Source: JAXHUE01 sp034189655 (GTDB lineage: Bacteria > Chloroflexota > Dehalococcoidia > E44-bin15). From it: DNA of 12,517 bases. The DNA lies in NCBI GenBank assembly GCA_034189655.1, contig JAXHUE010000038.1:1-12517 (forward strand). Reading direction: 5' to 3'. Each line of letters begins with the position of its first letter. Within the stretch, counting starts at the first letter, position 1. The notes below the pieces were generated by a model. The model was not told the origin of the DNA, did not search any database, and saw nothing but the letters and a program-made list of their open reading frames with translations. Below are positions 1-6,363 of the stretch, piece after piece. Position numbers and translations under genes: made by a program.

Positions 1-66
1 GTGCGCGGCGATGTTGTCCGCGATGCGGTGTCCGTAGCTGCCCTGCACGGCGACGAGAATCCTCAT
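1..66 (-). CDS. Partial leftward gene, N-terminus only; possible DUF166 family protein
   Basis: The reverse strand reads an open frame from an ATG at 66-64 to the window edge, giving 22 residues: MRILVAVQGSYGHRIADNIA, then AH. The hydrophobic first strand followed by a G-S-Y-G-H-R-I turn looks like the start of a Rossmann-like fold and resembles the N-terminus of DUF166 proteins. That family call is from memory of the family and rests on few residues. There is no good SD in front of the ATG. A near-consensus promoter lies so close that transcription should begin at or next to the start codon. The rest of the gene is outside the window. Coding here is likely; the family is uncertain. Confidence 0.5.
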   Translation of the reverse strand, partial: MRILVAVQGSYGHRIADNIAAH

Positions 67-72
67 GGCCCT

Positions 73-102
73 ATTGTATGACGGGCGGCACATGCATGGC
101 AA
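73..102 (-). promoter_or_regulatory. Sigma70-like promoter for the leftward gene at the window start
   Basis: On the reverse strand a -35 TTGCCA (102-97) is followed after 18 bases by a -10 TACAAT (78-73). Each matches consensus at five of six positions. The expected start of transcription, about seven bases after the -10, falls at or next to the A of the ATG at 66, so the mRNA would be leaderless or nearly so. Confidence 0.5.
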
Positions 103-167
103 GGGTGCGGGGCCTGGGCCGTACCTCGCGAGCCATCCTGGAAGGCTTGGGGCACTGTGGCCTGTTC

Positions 168-300
168 CTGGCAGGCAGCACACACGCGGCATGGGGGGCA
201 GCACCCACGCTGCTGTGGCAGGCAGCTCACAGTGCGAACCCCTGCCGGGGCTGGCAGGCAGCACACACGCGCAGTGGTAGCCAGCACCTACAGCCGCGTG
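168..300. repeat. Imperfect ~83-bp direct duplication with ~24-bp sub-repeats
   Basis: The 21 bases at 168-188 recur exactly at 251-271, 83 bases apart, and the match decays downstream. Within each unit a GCAGCAC or CAGCAC core followed by ACGC/GCGC-rich bases recurs: 175-181, 198-204, a GCAGCTCAC variant near 222, 258-264 and about 282. The spacing is mostly 23-24 bases. No coding or structural role is visible. Confidence 0.6.
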
Positions 301-359
301 CGGTTATTCGGCGGCACATCGTCCCCGGCCGTGCCCAGACGGCGGCGAGGGTGGACATA

Positions 360-388
360 TTGACAATGGCAGACCACGATGCTAGGGT
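360..388 (+). promoter_or_regulatory. Candidate promoter for the O-methyltransferase gene
   Basis: A perfect -35 TTGACA (360-365) is followed after 17 bases by TAGGGT (383-388), a weak -10 that keeps the first two and last positions of TATAAT. If used, transcription starts near 395 and gives a leader of about 260 bases containing all three 65-bp repeats. Confidence 0.4.
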
Positions 389-449
389 GGCGGAGCCAGC
401 ACTTTCGGCCCGGCACCCAGTGTGCCCGCCGCGAAGAAAGGAAGCTGTC

Positions 450-646
450 AGAGTGGTGGTCCCACATAGCCGAAACACACCCTTTCGCCCCGCGCATGAG
501 ATGCTCGCTTCGAAAAGAGAGGCGTTCCACATAGCAGAGACACGCGTTATTAAGCTGAGCGCCCTATGCTCGCTACGAAAAGAGTGGTGGCCCATATAGC
601 AGAGACACGGCTTTTTGCCCAAAGAACCTATGCTCGCTCCGAAAAA
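450..646 (+). repeat. Three tandem copies of a 65-bp repeat ending in the methyltransferase RBS
   Basis: ATAGC occurs at 466-470, 531-535 and 596-600, exactly 65 bases apart. ATGCTCGCT occurs at 501-509, 566-574 and 630-638, 65 and 64 bases apart. Each unit runs: AGAG(T/A)GG..., a CCCACATAGC-like block, GA(A/G)ACAC, a variable centre, ATGCTCGCT, then CGAAAAGAG. In the third copy the closing CGAAAAGAG has become CGAAAAAAGGAGAG, which is the SD of the gene at 657. The period is not a multiple of three, so this is not a coding repeat. Confidence 0.8.
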
Positions 647-656
647 AGGAGAGAAG

Positions 657-1649
657 ATGAACCTGTTTGAGATCGACGACCTGGATGCGACCATGGGGCT
701 TTTAGAGAGCCACTGGCAGTTTCGGGCAGCGCGCGTGCTGATGACCGCCCACCAGGTAGGCATCTTCGAGGCGCTGCGCGAGCCGCAGTCGGCGTCCCAG
801 GTAGCGGTCACGTGCCAGACCCACGAAGCGATGACGGAGAAGCTACTCATCGCGTGCTGTGCCCTGGGCCTGGTGCGGCGCCAGGGCGAGCAGTATGAGC
901 TCACCCGCCTGAGCAGCGAGACCATGCTTCCAGAGAGCCTGCGCTACATTGGCGGCGTGCTCGACCATGGTGAAGGCCTGTGGTGGTTCTGGAGCGGCCT
1001 GCCCGACGTGATGAAGACAGGCAAGCGCGGCTCAGCGCCGCGTCCTCCAGAGCGGTCTCAGGCCGACTGGCATCGTGACTGGATATGGGCCATGCACGGC
1101 AACGCAGTGAGCGGCACCTCCCAGTGGCTGGCGAGGCAGGTCGACTTGAGCGGTCGCAGGCTTCTGCTCGACCTGGGAGGCGGGCCCGGCACCTACAGCA
1201 TCGCCCTGTGCCAGCGCTTCCCCGACCTGCGGGCCGTGGTGTGGGAGCTGCCGCAGACCGCTGCCATTGCCGAGCAGTTCATCGAGCGCTTCGGGATGAG
1301 AGGGCGCGTCGAGGCCCATAGCGGCGACTGGAACAGCGACGAGTTCGGCGATGGGTACGACTGCATGCTCATGTCCAACGTCCTCCACGGCCCAGGGAGC
1401 CGCGCCGAGGAGAGGCTAGAGAAGGCCATCCGTGCCCTCGTGCCCGGTGGTCTGCTGATGGTGCACGACTTCCTGCTCGACAACGATAAGAGCGGGCCGC
1501 TGCCGGCGGCCCTGTTCAACCTGATGGTCGGCGCCTTCTCCATCGCCGAGATGCTCTCCGTGGTGCGCTGTGCCGGCTTCTGCGATGTCTCCTTGATCGC
1601 CTATCATCCCCAGCGCGGGAGCGGCGTCGTCACCGCGGTGCGGCCATAG
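657..1649 (+). CDS. SAM-dependent O-methyltransferase-like protein (dimerisation domain plus methyltransferase domain)
   Basis: This 330-residue protein has the layout of family 2 O-methyltransferases (acetylserotonin/hydroxyneurosporene/plant OMT type). Residues ~10-110 form a helical, winged-helix-like dimerisation region. A Rossmann domain follows with motif I LDLGGGPG (171-178), an acidic ribose-binding region VVWELPQT (194-201), a GDW around 223-225, NVLHGPG (241-247) carrying the usual general-base His, and PGGLLMVHD (263-271). It should transfer a methyl group from SAM to a hydroxyl or similar group of a small molecule; the substrate is not readable. I chose the ATG at 657 because AAAGGAG lies five bases upstream. 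An in-frame TTG at 615 and ATG at 630 lie inside the tandem repeat and have no SD. It is a single gene ending in an intrinsic terminator. The long repeated leader upstream is unusual. Confidence 0.85.
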   Translation: MNLFEIDDLDATMGLLESHWQFRAARVLMTAHQVGIFEALREPQSASQVAVTCQTHEAMTEKLLIACCALGLVRRQGEQYELTRLSSETMLPESLRYIGGVLDHGEGLWWFWSGLPDVMKTGKRGSAPRPPERSQADWHRDWIWAMHGNAVSGTSQWLARQVDLSGRRLLLDLGGGPGTYSIALCQRFPDLRAVVWELPQTAAIAEQFIERFGMRGRVEAHSGDWNSDEFGDGYDCMLMSNVLHGPGSRAEERLEKAIRALVPGGLLMVHDFLLDNDKSGPLPAALFNLMVGAFSIAEMLSVVRCAGFCDVSLIAYHPQRGSGVVTAVRP

Positions 1650-1687
1650 CCAGGGGCGAAGGAGTCAAGAGAGGCGGCGACAGAGAG

Positions 1688-1712
1688 AGGCAGGCACGAG
1701 GCCTGCCTTTTT
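1688..1712 (+). terminator. Rho-independent terminator after the O-methyltransferase gene
   Basis: A perfect 8-bp stem, AGGCAGGC (1688-1695) with GCCTGCCT (1701-1708), has a five-base loop ACGAG and is followed by TTTT (1709-1712). It sits 38 bases after the stop codon. Confidence 0.85.
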
Positions 1713-1751
1713 CACGTCGTGGGGCTAAAGAGGCGCGCCCGCCACGCGGTA

Positions 1752-1781
1752 TTGTGGCCGTCACAGCCGCCGTGCTATCAT
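1752..1781 (+). promoter_or_regulatory. Candidate promoter for the first CoA-ligase alpha-type gene
   Basis: A weak -35 TTGTGG (1752-1757) is spaced 18 bases from a good -10 TATCAT (1776-1781). It lies after the terminator and about 95 bases before the GTG start at 1875, so the gene has its own transcription unit. The -35 matches only the TTG half. Confidence 0.35.
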
Positions 1782-1874
1782 AGAGAGGGCTTGGGGTTGG
1801 GGGCATGAGAGCGCTCCGCTGCTACCTCAAGCCCTTGGCACGTAGCCCACCTTTTAGTGGAGATGGAGGCCCCA

Positions 1875-3335
1875 GTGACAGAGCAGAGGCACTTCCTGGA
1901 CACGTTCTTCTACCCCCAGAGCATCGCCGTGGTGGGGGTATCGCGGGACCCGCTGAAGACCAACCACAACCTGTTTGCCAACCTGGTGAAGATGAAGTTT
2001 CAGGGGCGGATATACCCAGTGAACCCCAACATAACCGAGCTGCTGGGGGTGAAGGCCTATCCCCGGCTCTCCGCGATCGACGACGAGATCGACCTCGCGG
2101 TCTGTGGCGTCCCCGCCCGCTCCACCCTGGGCGTAATCGAGGAGTGCATTGCCAAGGGGGTGCGGGCAGTGGTCATCGTTGCCGGGGGCTTCTCCGAGAT
2201 CGGTGAAGAGGGCAAGAGGGTGCAGGCCGAGATCGCCCGCCTGCTGCGCGAGGCCGGGATACGGGCCATCGGCCCCAACGCCTTGAGCCCGATAAACACC
2301 GCCAACGACCTCATCATCGGGTTTGGCCCCCACGACAGGATGAATCGGGGGGGCATCTCCTTCATCTTCCAGTCCGGCCTGTACGAGCCGCGCTTCGACT
2401 GGCTCCTGTTCAAGCACAACATCGGCATCTGCAAGCTCATCGACCTGGGCAACAAGATGGATATCAACGAGGTAGAGGCCCTGGAGTACCTGGCCGCCGA
2501 TCCCGATACCAGGGTGATCGCCATCCACATGGAGAGCATCGCCGGCGACGGGCGCAGGTTCCTCCAGATAGTGAGGGACACCGCTGTGCGCAAGCCCATC
2601 GTGGTCATAAAGTCAGGGCGCACGCCTGCGGGGAGCCGGGCGGCGTCGTCCCACACCGGTGCCATGGTGAGGGGGAGCGATGCCGTGTTCGATGCCGCCC
2701 TGAAGCAGGCAGGGGCCATCCGTGCCTATACCCTGGAGGAGTTCTTCGACTACGCCAAGACCTTCGATATCATGGTGCCGCTTAAGCTCATGGGCAACCG
2801 CATCGCCCTGGCCACCTTGTCGGGAGGAGAGGGCGTGATAACCACCGACCTGTGCCACGACAGGGGCATGGCCATAGCGCAGGTGGGCGCAGAGACGTTC
2901 CGGCGGCTGCAGCAGGTGGCCCCTCCCTGGGAGATCGCGCCCAACCCCTTCGACATCGGCGTGTGCGGGCAGTTTCACAGCCAGGGAGAGGTGCTGCAGG
3001 CCTTTGTCGAGGCCATGAGCGACGACGAGGGCGTGGACTGTATCGCGGTGCAGATGGGGCTGTCCGACTTCATGACCTCCAAGGAGCAGCTTGAGCCATT
3101 CCTGGGGGCCCGGGCCAAGGGCACGCCGCTCGCGGTGTGGCCCATCGAGGGGCTCCACGAGAGCGCCTCCATAGTGCAGTGGCTGGAGCAGAGCGGCGTC
3201 CCCGTCTACCTCACGGCGGAGAGGATGCTCAAGTCCTTCTCGGCGCTTCACCGCTACAGCCTCATGGCAGAGCGTATAGGGATGGAAGGGGCTGTCCAAC
3301 AGTCCGGGGGGTCCCCCACAGGCGGCCCGCGCTAG
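1875..3335 (+). CDS. NDP-forming acyl-CoA synthetase alpha-type protein 1 (CoA-binding and ligase-CoA domains, no ATP-grasp)
   Basis: About 486 residues. Domain order follows ADP-forming acyl-CoA synthetase (ACD) alpha subunits: CoA-binding Rossmann domain (~8-135, IAVVGVS at 17-23), first ligase-CoA domain (~155-290) with the phosphohistidine loop ASSHTGAM (His260), and second ligase-CoA domain (~300-470) with NPFDIG (357-362). In the family this subunit forms acyl phosphate and passes phosphate through the His to an ATP-grasp subunit, converting acyl-CoA, ADP and Pi to acid, CoA and ATP. No ATP-grasp domain follows. Two loops are changed: GPNC is GPNA (133-136) and the usual SQSG is FQSG (165-168). 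GTG 1875 is chosen because GGAGG lies five bases upstream; GTG 1857 and ATG 1863 are alternatives. The stop overlaps the opposing gene's stop. Confidence 0.8.
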   Translation: MTEQRHFLDTFFYPQSIAVVGVSRDPLKTNHNLFANLVKMKFQGRIYPVNPNITELLGVKAYPRLSAIDDEIDLAVCGVPARSTLGVIEECIAKGVRAVVIVAGGFSEIGEEGKRVQAEIARLLREAGIRAIGPNALSPINTANDLIIGFGPHDRMNRGGISFIFQSGLYEPRFDWLLFKHNIGICKLIDLGNKMDINEVEALEYLAADPDTRVIAIHMESIAGDGRRFLQIVRDTAVRKPIVVIKSGRTPAGSRAASSHTGAMVRGSDAVFDAALKQAGAIRAYTLEEFFDYAKTFDIMVPLKLMGNRIALATLSGGEGVITTDLCHDRGMAIAQVGAETFRRLQQVAPPWEIAPNPFDIGVCGQFHSQGEVLQAFVEAMSDDEGVDCIAVQMGLSDFMTSKEQLEPFLGARAKGTPLAVWPIEGLHESASIVQWLEQSGVPVYLTAERMLKSFSALHRYSLMAERIGMEGAVQQSGGSPTGGPR

Positions 3336-4762
3336 TCGTCGCTGCCCCGGAGCCCTGCGTGGTAGCGGCACATACAGGAGAGCACGGTGGCCGCGTCCTC
3401 CACGTCGTGGTATATGCGGTACCCCTCGCCGATGAGCCTGGCCATGGCCGGGCTCTCCTGCTCCGTGAAGTAGCTGCATACCAGTATGGGCTTTCCGTAC
3501 GTGGGCTGAAGGGCGAAGAACTGCTTCAGCATCTCCGCCTCGGCGCTGTGCACCGTGTCGCTGCCGGCGTCGGGGTCGCTCCCCATGAAGCCGGTCTGCC
3601 CGAACCCGTGCACCAGCACCCCGTCGACCTCGTCGCTTTCGAGCAGCGCCTGGGTGAGCGCCGCCCCGCCACCCATCCACATGGCCCCGCCCGCCGCCCC
3701 CAGGTCTACCGGGTTCCTCGTCGAGGCCCAGTAGGGCATGCCCATGCCGTGTAGCCTCTCCTGGAGCCCCGCCGAGAGCACGGGCACCCGGAGCCCCTTC
3801 CTGTTCAGGGCATCGGTGATGGTGACGCCCCAGGAGCCGCCCATGGTGACCACGCCCATCCTGTCCCCGCGGAGGGCGGGGAGCTCGGCGAAGGCGTGGC
3901 CCAGGTAGAGCATGAGCTCCATCTTGGGGGAGCGGACGATGTTGGCCTGTCTCATCATGGCGTCGAAGACCAGGTCAGAGCCGGCGATGGCCCCGGTGTG
4001 GGAGGAGGCGGCCCTGGCCCCGTCGCCGGTGGCCCCCACCTTGAGCGCGCAGATGGGCGTGTGGCGGCCCACCCTCCGCGCCACCTCGAAGAACCTGCGG
4101 CCATCGCGCAGCCCCTCGATGTACATCAGTATGGCCTTGACGCCGGGGTCGTCGCCGAGTATGTCCAGGAAGTCGGTGCAGGTGACGTCGGCCTCGTTGC
4201 CGGTGTGGTAGTACTTGCCGATGCCCATCCCCTTGTGGTAGCCGCGATAGATCAGGTCGTTTATGGCGTAGCCCCCCTGGCAGATGAAGGCGACGGGGCT
4301 TTCCCGGAGGAAGGCGTGGTTCACGATGCTGGCATCCAAGCCCTCGGCGACGTTGAATATCCCGCTCACGTTGGGCCCCACGATGCGCATCCCGGTGCGG
4401 CGCGCGAGGGCGGTGACCTCGGCCTGGAGACCCTTGCCCTCGTCGGTCTCGGCGTAGCCGGCGGTGACCATCACCACCCCCTTGACCCCCTTCTTCACGC
4501 AGTCCGCGAGGGCCTGGGGCGCGAGCTGTACCGGGACGGTGAGCACCGCCAGGTCGATCTCGTCGGGTATGCTCTCCAGGTCGGGGTAGGCCCGGTGGCC
4601 GCCGATGTCCCCGGCCTGGGGATTTACCGGGTAGACCCTCCCCTTGGGGCCGGTGTGCACCAGGTTCTCGAATACCCCCCGGCCCCAGGAGAAGCCCCCC
4701 TGCCGCGATACCCCGACCACGGCGGCGCTCCTCGGTCGGAAAAAGCACTCCAGGTCTGCCAT
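3332..4762 (-). CDS. NDP-forming acyl-CoA synthetase alpha-type protein 2 (no ATP-grasp)
   Basis: This 476-residue protein is a clear paralogue of its convergent neighbour. It has an N-terminal CoA-binding domain (FFRPRSAAVVGVS, 7-19, then RVYPVNP), a first ligase-CoA domain with ARAASSHTGAIAGSD (His255) and a second with RNPVDLG (349-355). The predicted role is the alpha half of an ADP-forming acyl-CoA synthetase, but no ATP-grasp partner adjoins. It is the most altered of the three: GPNC reads GPNV (129-132) and SQSG reads CQGG (161-164). The His loop is intact. The ATG at 4762 is chosen because a purine-rich SD (GAGAGGGGG) lies just upstream and the protein then begins at the family's normal N-terminus; an in-frame extension to 4927 would cross the promoter. 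A near-perfect promoter precedes it. It could be a CoA-binding regulatory protein instead of a synthetase. Confidence 0.8.
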   Translation of the reverse strand: MADLECFFRPRSAAVVGVSRQGGFSWGRGVFENLVHTGPKGRVYPVNPQAGDIGGHRAYPDLESIPDEIDLAVLTVPVQLAPQALADCVKKGVKGVVMVTAGYAETDEGKGLQAEVTALARRTGMRIVGPNVSGIFNVAEGLDASIVNHAFLRESPVAFICQGGYAINDLIYRGYHKGMGIGKYYHTGNEADVTCTDFLDILGDDPGVKAILMYIEGLRDGRRFFEVARRVGRHTPICALKVGATGDGARAASSHTGAIAGSDLVFDAMMRQANIVRSPKMELMLYLGHAFAELPALRGDRMGVVTMGGSWGVTITDALNRKGLRVPVLSAGLQERLHGMGMPYWASTRNPVDLGAAGGAMWMGGGAALTQALLESDEVDGVLVHGFGQTGFMGSDPDAGSDTVHSAEAEMLKQFFALQPTYGKPILVCSYFTEQESPAMARLIGEGYRIYHDVEDAATVLSCMCRYHAGLRGSDD

Positions 4763-4811
4763 GTCACGCCCCCTCTCTCGTCGCTCGTGGAGTATGGCAC
4801 TACAAGCCCCT

Positions 4812-4840
4812 ATTATTGGGGATGAACGCCATCCTGTCAA
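4812..4840 (-). promoter_or_regulatory. Strong sigma70-like promoter for CoA-ligase alpha-type gene 2
   Basis: On the reverse strand a perfect TTGACA (4840-4835) is followed after exactly 17 bases by AATAAT (4817-4812), one mismatch from TATAAT. Transcription should start near 4805, about 43 bases before the ATG. The -10 lies inside a CCCC-N7-GGGG inverted repeat on the same strand, a possible operator. Confidence 0.7.
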
Positions 4841-4862
4841 CGAGGCCGGCAGAGAGGCGGCT

Positions 4863-4891
4863 TTGACCTCGGCTACTGCCGGTGGTACAAT
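4863..4891 (+). promoter_or_regulatory. Strong sigma70-like promoter for the methyltransferase pair
   Basis: TTGACC (4863-4868) and TACAAT (4886-4891), each five of six to consensus, are separated by 17 bases. Transcription should begin near 4898, about 77 bases before the ATG at 4975. It is back-to-back with the leftward promoter; 22 bases separate the two -35 boxes. Confidence 0.65.
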
Positions 4892-4925
4892 CCGAGACGG
4901 CGTGGGGGCATCGCGGGAGGCGGGC

Positions 4926-4967
4926 ATGTACGACGAGCGAGCCCGGCACCCGCCGAGGAAGGAGTGA
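4926..4967 (+). CDS. Possible 13-codon leader ORF upstream of the ICMT-like gene
   Basis: An ATG at 4926, preceded by GGGAGG with good spacing, opens a frame of 13 codons (MYDERARHPPRKE) closing with TGA at 4965-4967. Its last sense codons, AGG AAG GAG, are the SD of the downstream gene, whose ATG is seven bases beyond the stop. Ribosomes on this short frame would cover and then release that SD, so it could couple or control translation. It is very short and may be chance. Confidence 0.3.
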   Translation: MYDERARHPPRKE

Positions 4968-4974
4968 AACAGCG

Positions 4975-5586
4975 ATGATAGCGTGGATCAACTTCGCTTC
5001 GCTGCTCATAGCCGCCTGCGCCCTCCTGTACTTCTACGTGAGGAGCGTTCAGCCCGCCGCCCTCGAGAGGAAGGTCGGCGAGGGGGCCTACGCCCGGTGC
5101 ACACGCTACCGGATGGCCGCGATGGCCTTCGAGGCGGTGGCCATCGTCAACTACGTGGTCTACCGCTTCTACCCGCTGCCGCTCCCACTCCCTGTGGTCT
5201 TCCCCTGGGACTACTGGGTCTCGGTCTTGATCGCCCTCGCCATCGCGGTCCCCGGCGGGTACCTGATGTGGAGAGGTATGAGAGACGCCGGCGAGGAGAG
5301 CCTGGTGGTCAAGAAGGAGCACACCCTCTACGGTGGCATCTACCACAGGATGCGGCACCCCCAGGCGACGGGAGAGGTGACCCTGTGGTGGGTGGCTGCC
5401 TTCATGCTCAACTCCCCCTTCCTGGCCCTGTTCTCCCTCATCTGGCTCCCCATATTCTACGTGATGTGCCGCGCCGAGGAGAGAGACCTGGCCCTCCGCT
5501 ACGGGGAGGCCTACCGCTCTTACCAGAGGGAGGTTGGCTTCTTGTTGCCCAGGCGATCCCGCGCGCGAGGACAGTCCGACGGATGA
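4975..5586 (+). CDS. Integral-membrane methyltransferase of the isoprenylcysteine/phospholipid methyltransferase (ICMT/PEMT) family
   Basis: 203 residues with about four or five hydrophobic segments: ~4-22, ~46-64, ~78-98, and a long hydrophobic stretch ~134-165. The C-terminal part carries the family signature: GGIYHRMRHPQATGE (120-134), in which RHP-x3-G is the conserved SAM-binding element, and AEERDLALRYGEAYRSY (167-183), the E-R...YG-x-Y-x-x-Y ending. Members methylate membrane-associated substrates such as lipids, isoprenoid thiols or phosphoethanolamine headgroups; the bacterial substrate is not predictable here. ATG 4975 is chosen because AAGGAG lies at 4959-4964 and a normal first membrane helix follows. 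The frame stays open to 4882, but that would overlap the promoter and leader. The stop TGA overlaps the next start as ATGA, so the two genes are translationally coupled. Confidence 0.85.
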   Translation: MIAWINFASLLIAACALLYFYVRSVQPAALERKVGEGAYARCTRYRMAAMAFEAVAIVNYVVYRFYPLPLPLPVVFPWDYWVSVLIALAIAVPGGYLMWRGMRDAGEESLVVKKEHTLYGGIYHRMRHPQATGEVTLWWVAAFMLNSPFLALFSLIWLPIFYVMCRAEERDLALRYGEAYRSYQREVGFLLPRRSRARGQSDG

Positions 5587-6326
5587 ACCGCTACTCCGAC
5601 TACGACGGCCTGGCCTGGCTCTACGACCGGCACTGGGGACACGCGAGCGACCAGGTGGTGCCCGTCCTGGAGCGCCTGGTGCTGCCGGCCCTCCCCGAAG
5701 GGGCCCGGGTGCTCGACCTGTGCTGTGGCAGCGGCAGGCTGGCGCAGGCGCTCACGGCACGAGGATATCGCGTGACCGGGCTCGACGGGTCGGAGGAGAT
5801 GGTGGGCCTGGCCCGTGCGCGGGCACCCGGTGCCGAGTTCGTCGTGGCGGACGCTCGCTCCTTCAGCCTTCCCGGCACCTACGACGGGGTTGTCTCCACG
5901 TTCGATAGCCTCAACCACGTCATGAGCCTGGAGGAGCTGGTATCGGTCTTCGGCAACGTGCGCTCATCCCTCGTAGGAGGGGGCCTCTTCTTCTTCGACC
6001 TGAACACGGAGGAGGGGTACCGGGCAGACTGGCACGGCTCCTTCGGCATCGTGGAGGACGAGTATGTCTGCGTCGTCCGGTCGAGCTACAGCCCCACGGA
6101 GCGCACCGCGCACTTCCGCGCCACCATGTTCCGCCTCCAGGACGGGTGGCAGCGCTCAGACCTGACGCTGCGGCAGCGGTGCTACTCAGAGGCAGAGGTG
6201 CGCTCCGCGCTGGAGACCGCCGGCTTCACCGATATCGACGCCTACGGCTGCGACGCAGGGCAGGGGCCGGTCGCCTTCACCGAGGCGCACCGCAGGGTGT
6301 TCTTCCTCTGCCGCGCGCCGAAATGA
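5583..6326 (+). CDS. Class I SAM-dependent methyltransferase
   Basis: A 247-residue soluble methyltransferase of the Methyltransf_25/11 type. After an N-terminal cap (YDGLAWLYDRHWG, 7-19) it shows motif I VLDLCCGSGRLA (43-54), the acidic end of strand two GLDGSEEM (66-73), FVVADAR (86-92), and the strand-four segment YDGVVSTFDSLNHV (100-113). The C-terminal half (FDLNTEEGYRADW, then an antiparallel sheet) is typical of small-molecule methyltransferases. The substrate is unknown. It starts at ATG 5583 within the preceding gene's stop (ATGA, four-base overlap), so it is coupled to the membrane methyltransferase. The pair may act on the same compound, one in the membrane and one in the cytosol; this is inference from the overlap only. 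Confidence 0.88.
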   Translation: MNRYSDYDGLAWLYDRHWGHASDQVVPVLERLVLPALPEGARVLDLCCGSGRLAQALTARGYRVTGLDGSEEMVGLARARAPGAEFVVADARSFSLPGTYDGVVSTFDSLNHVMSLEELVSVFGNVRSSLVGGGLFFFDLNTEEGYRADWHGSFGIVEDEYVCVVRSSYSPTERTAHFRATMFRLQDGWQRSDLTLRQRCYSEAEVRSALETAGFTDIDAYGCDAGQGPVAFTEAHRRVFFLCRAPK

Positions 6327-6363
6327 CCCTCACCCCCGCCGCGATGACGGCCGCCCCAGGCGT

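Larger units (their letters stand above)
67..614. other. Long non-coding, repeat-rich intergenic region
   Basis: About 550 bases separate the leftward gene from the methyltransferase. Open frames here run straight through repeat units, have low-complexity Cys/Arg/His/Pro-rich translations, lack SD sites and match no family I recognise, so I call none. The region holds an ~83-bp imperfect duplication (about 168-300), a likely promoter (360-388) and three tandem 65-bp units (about 450-646). I see no tRNA, transposase or CRISPR-type array. Confidence 0.7.

Noticed and set aside
78..599. Open frame of 173 codons on the + strand
   Set aside because: It crosses both repeat families, whose periods (83 and 65) are not multiples of three, has no SD and no recognisable domain; the region looks non-coding.
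450..646. CRISPR array
   Set aside because: The units are degenerate along their whole 65 bases, directly abutting, only three in number, with no unique spacers and no cas gene in the window.
227..925. Open frame of 232 codons on the - strand
   Set aside because: It overlaps the start of the clear methyltransferase gene and reads through the tandem repeat in shifting frames, giving Cys/His/Arg-rich low-complexity sequence.
3896..4825. 309-codon + strand frame antisense to alpha-type gene 2
   Set aside because: Shadow frame of a gene with clear domains, enriched in Gly, Val and His as expected from reverse reading of GC-rich codons.
4763..4927. Longer N-terminus for CoA-ligase alpha-type protein 2
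   Set aside because: The extra 55 codons cover the strong promoter, lack an SD and extend beyond the normal family N-terminus.
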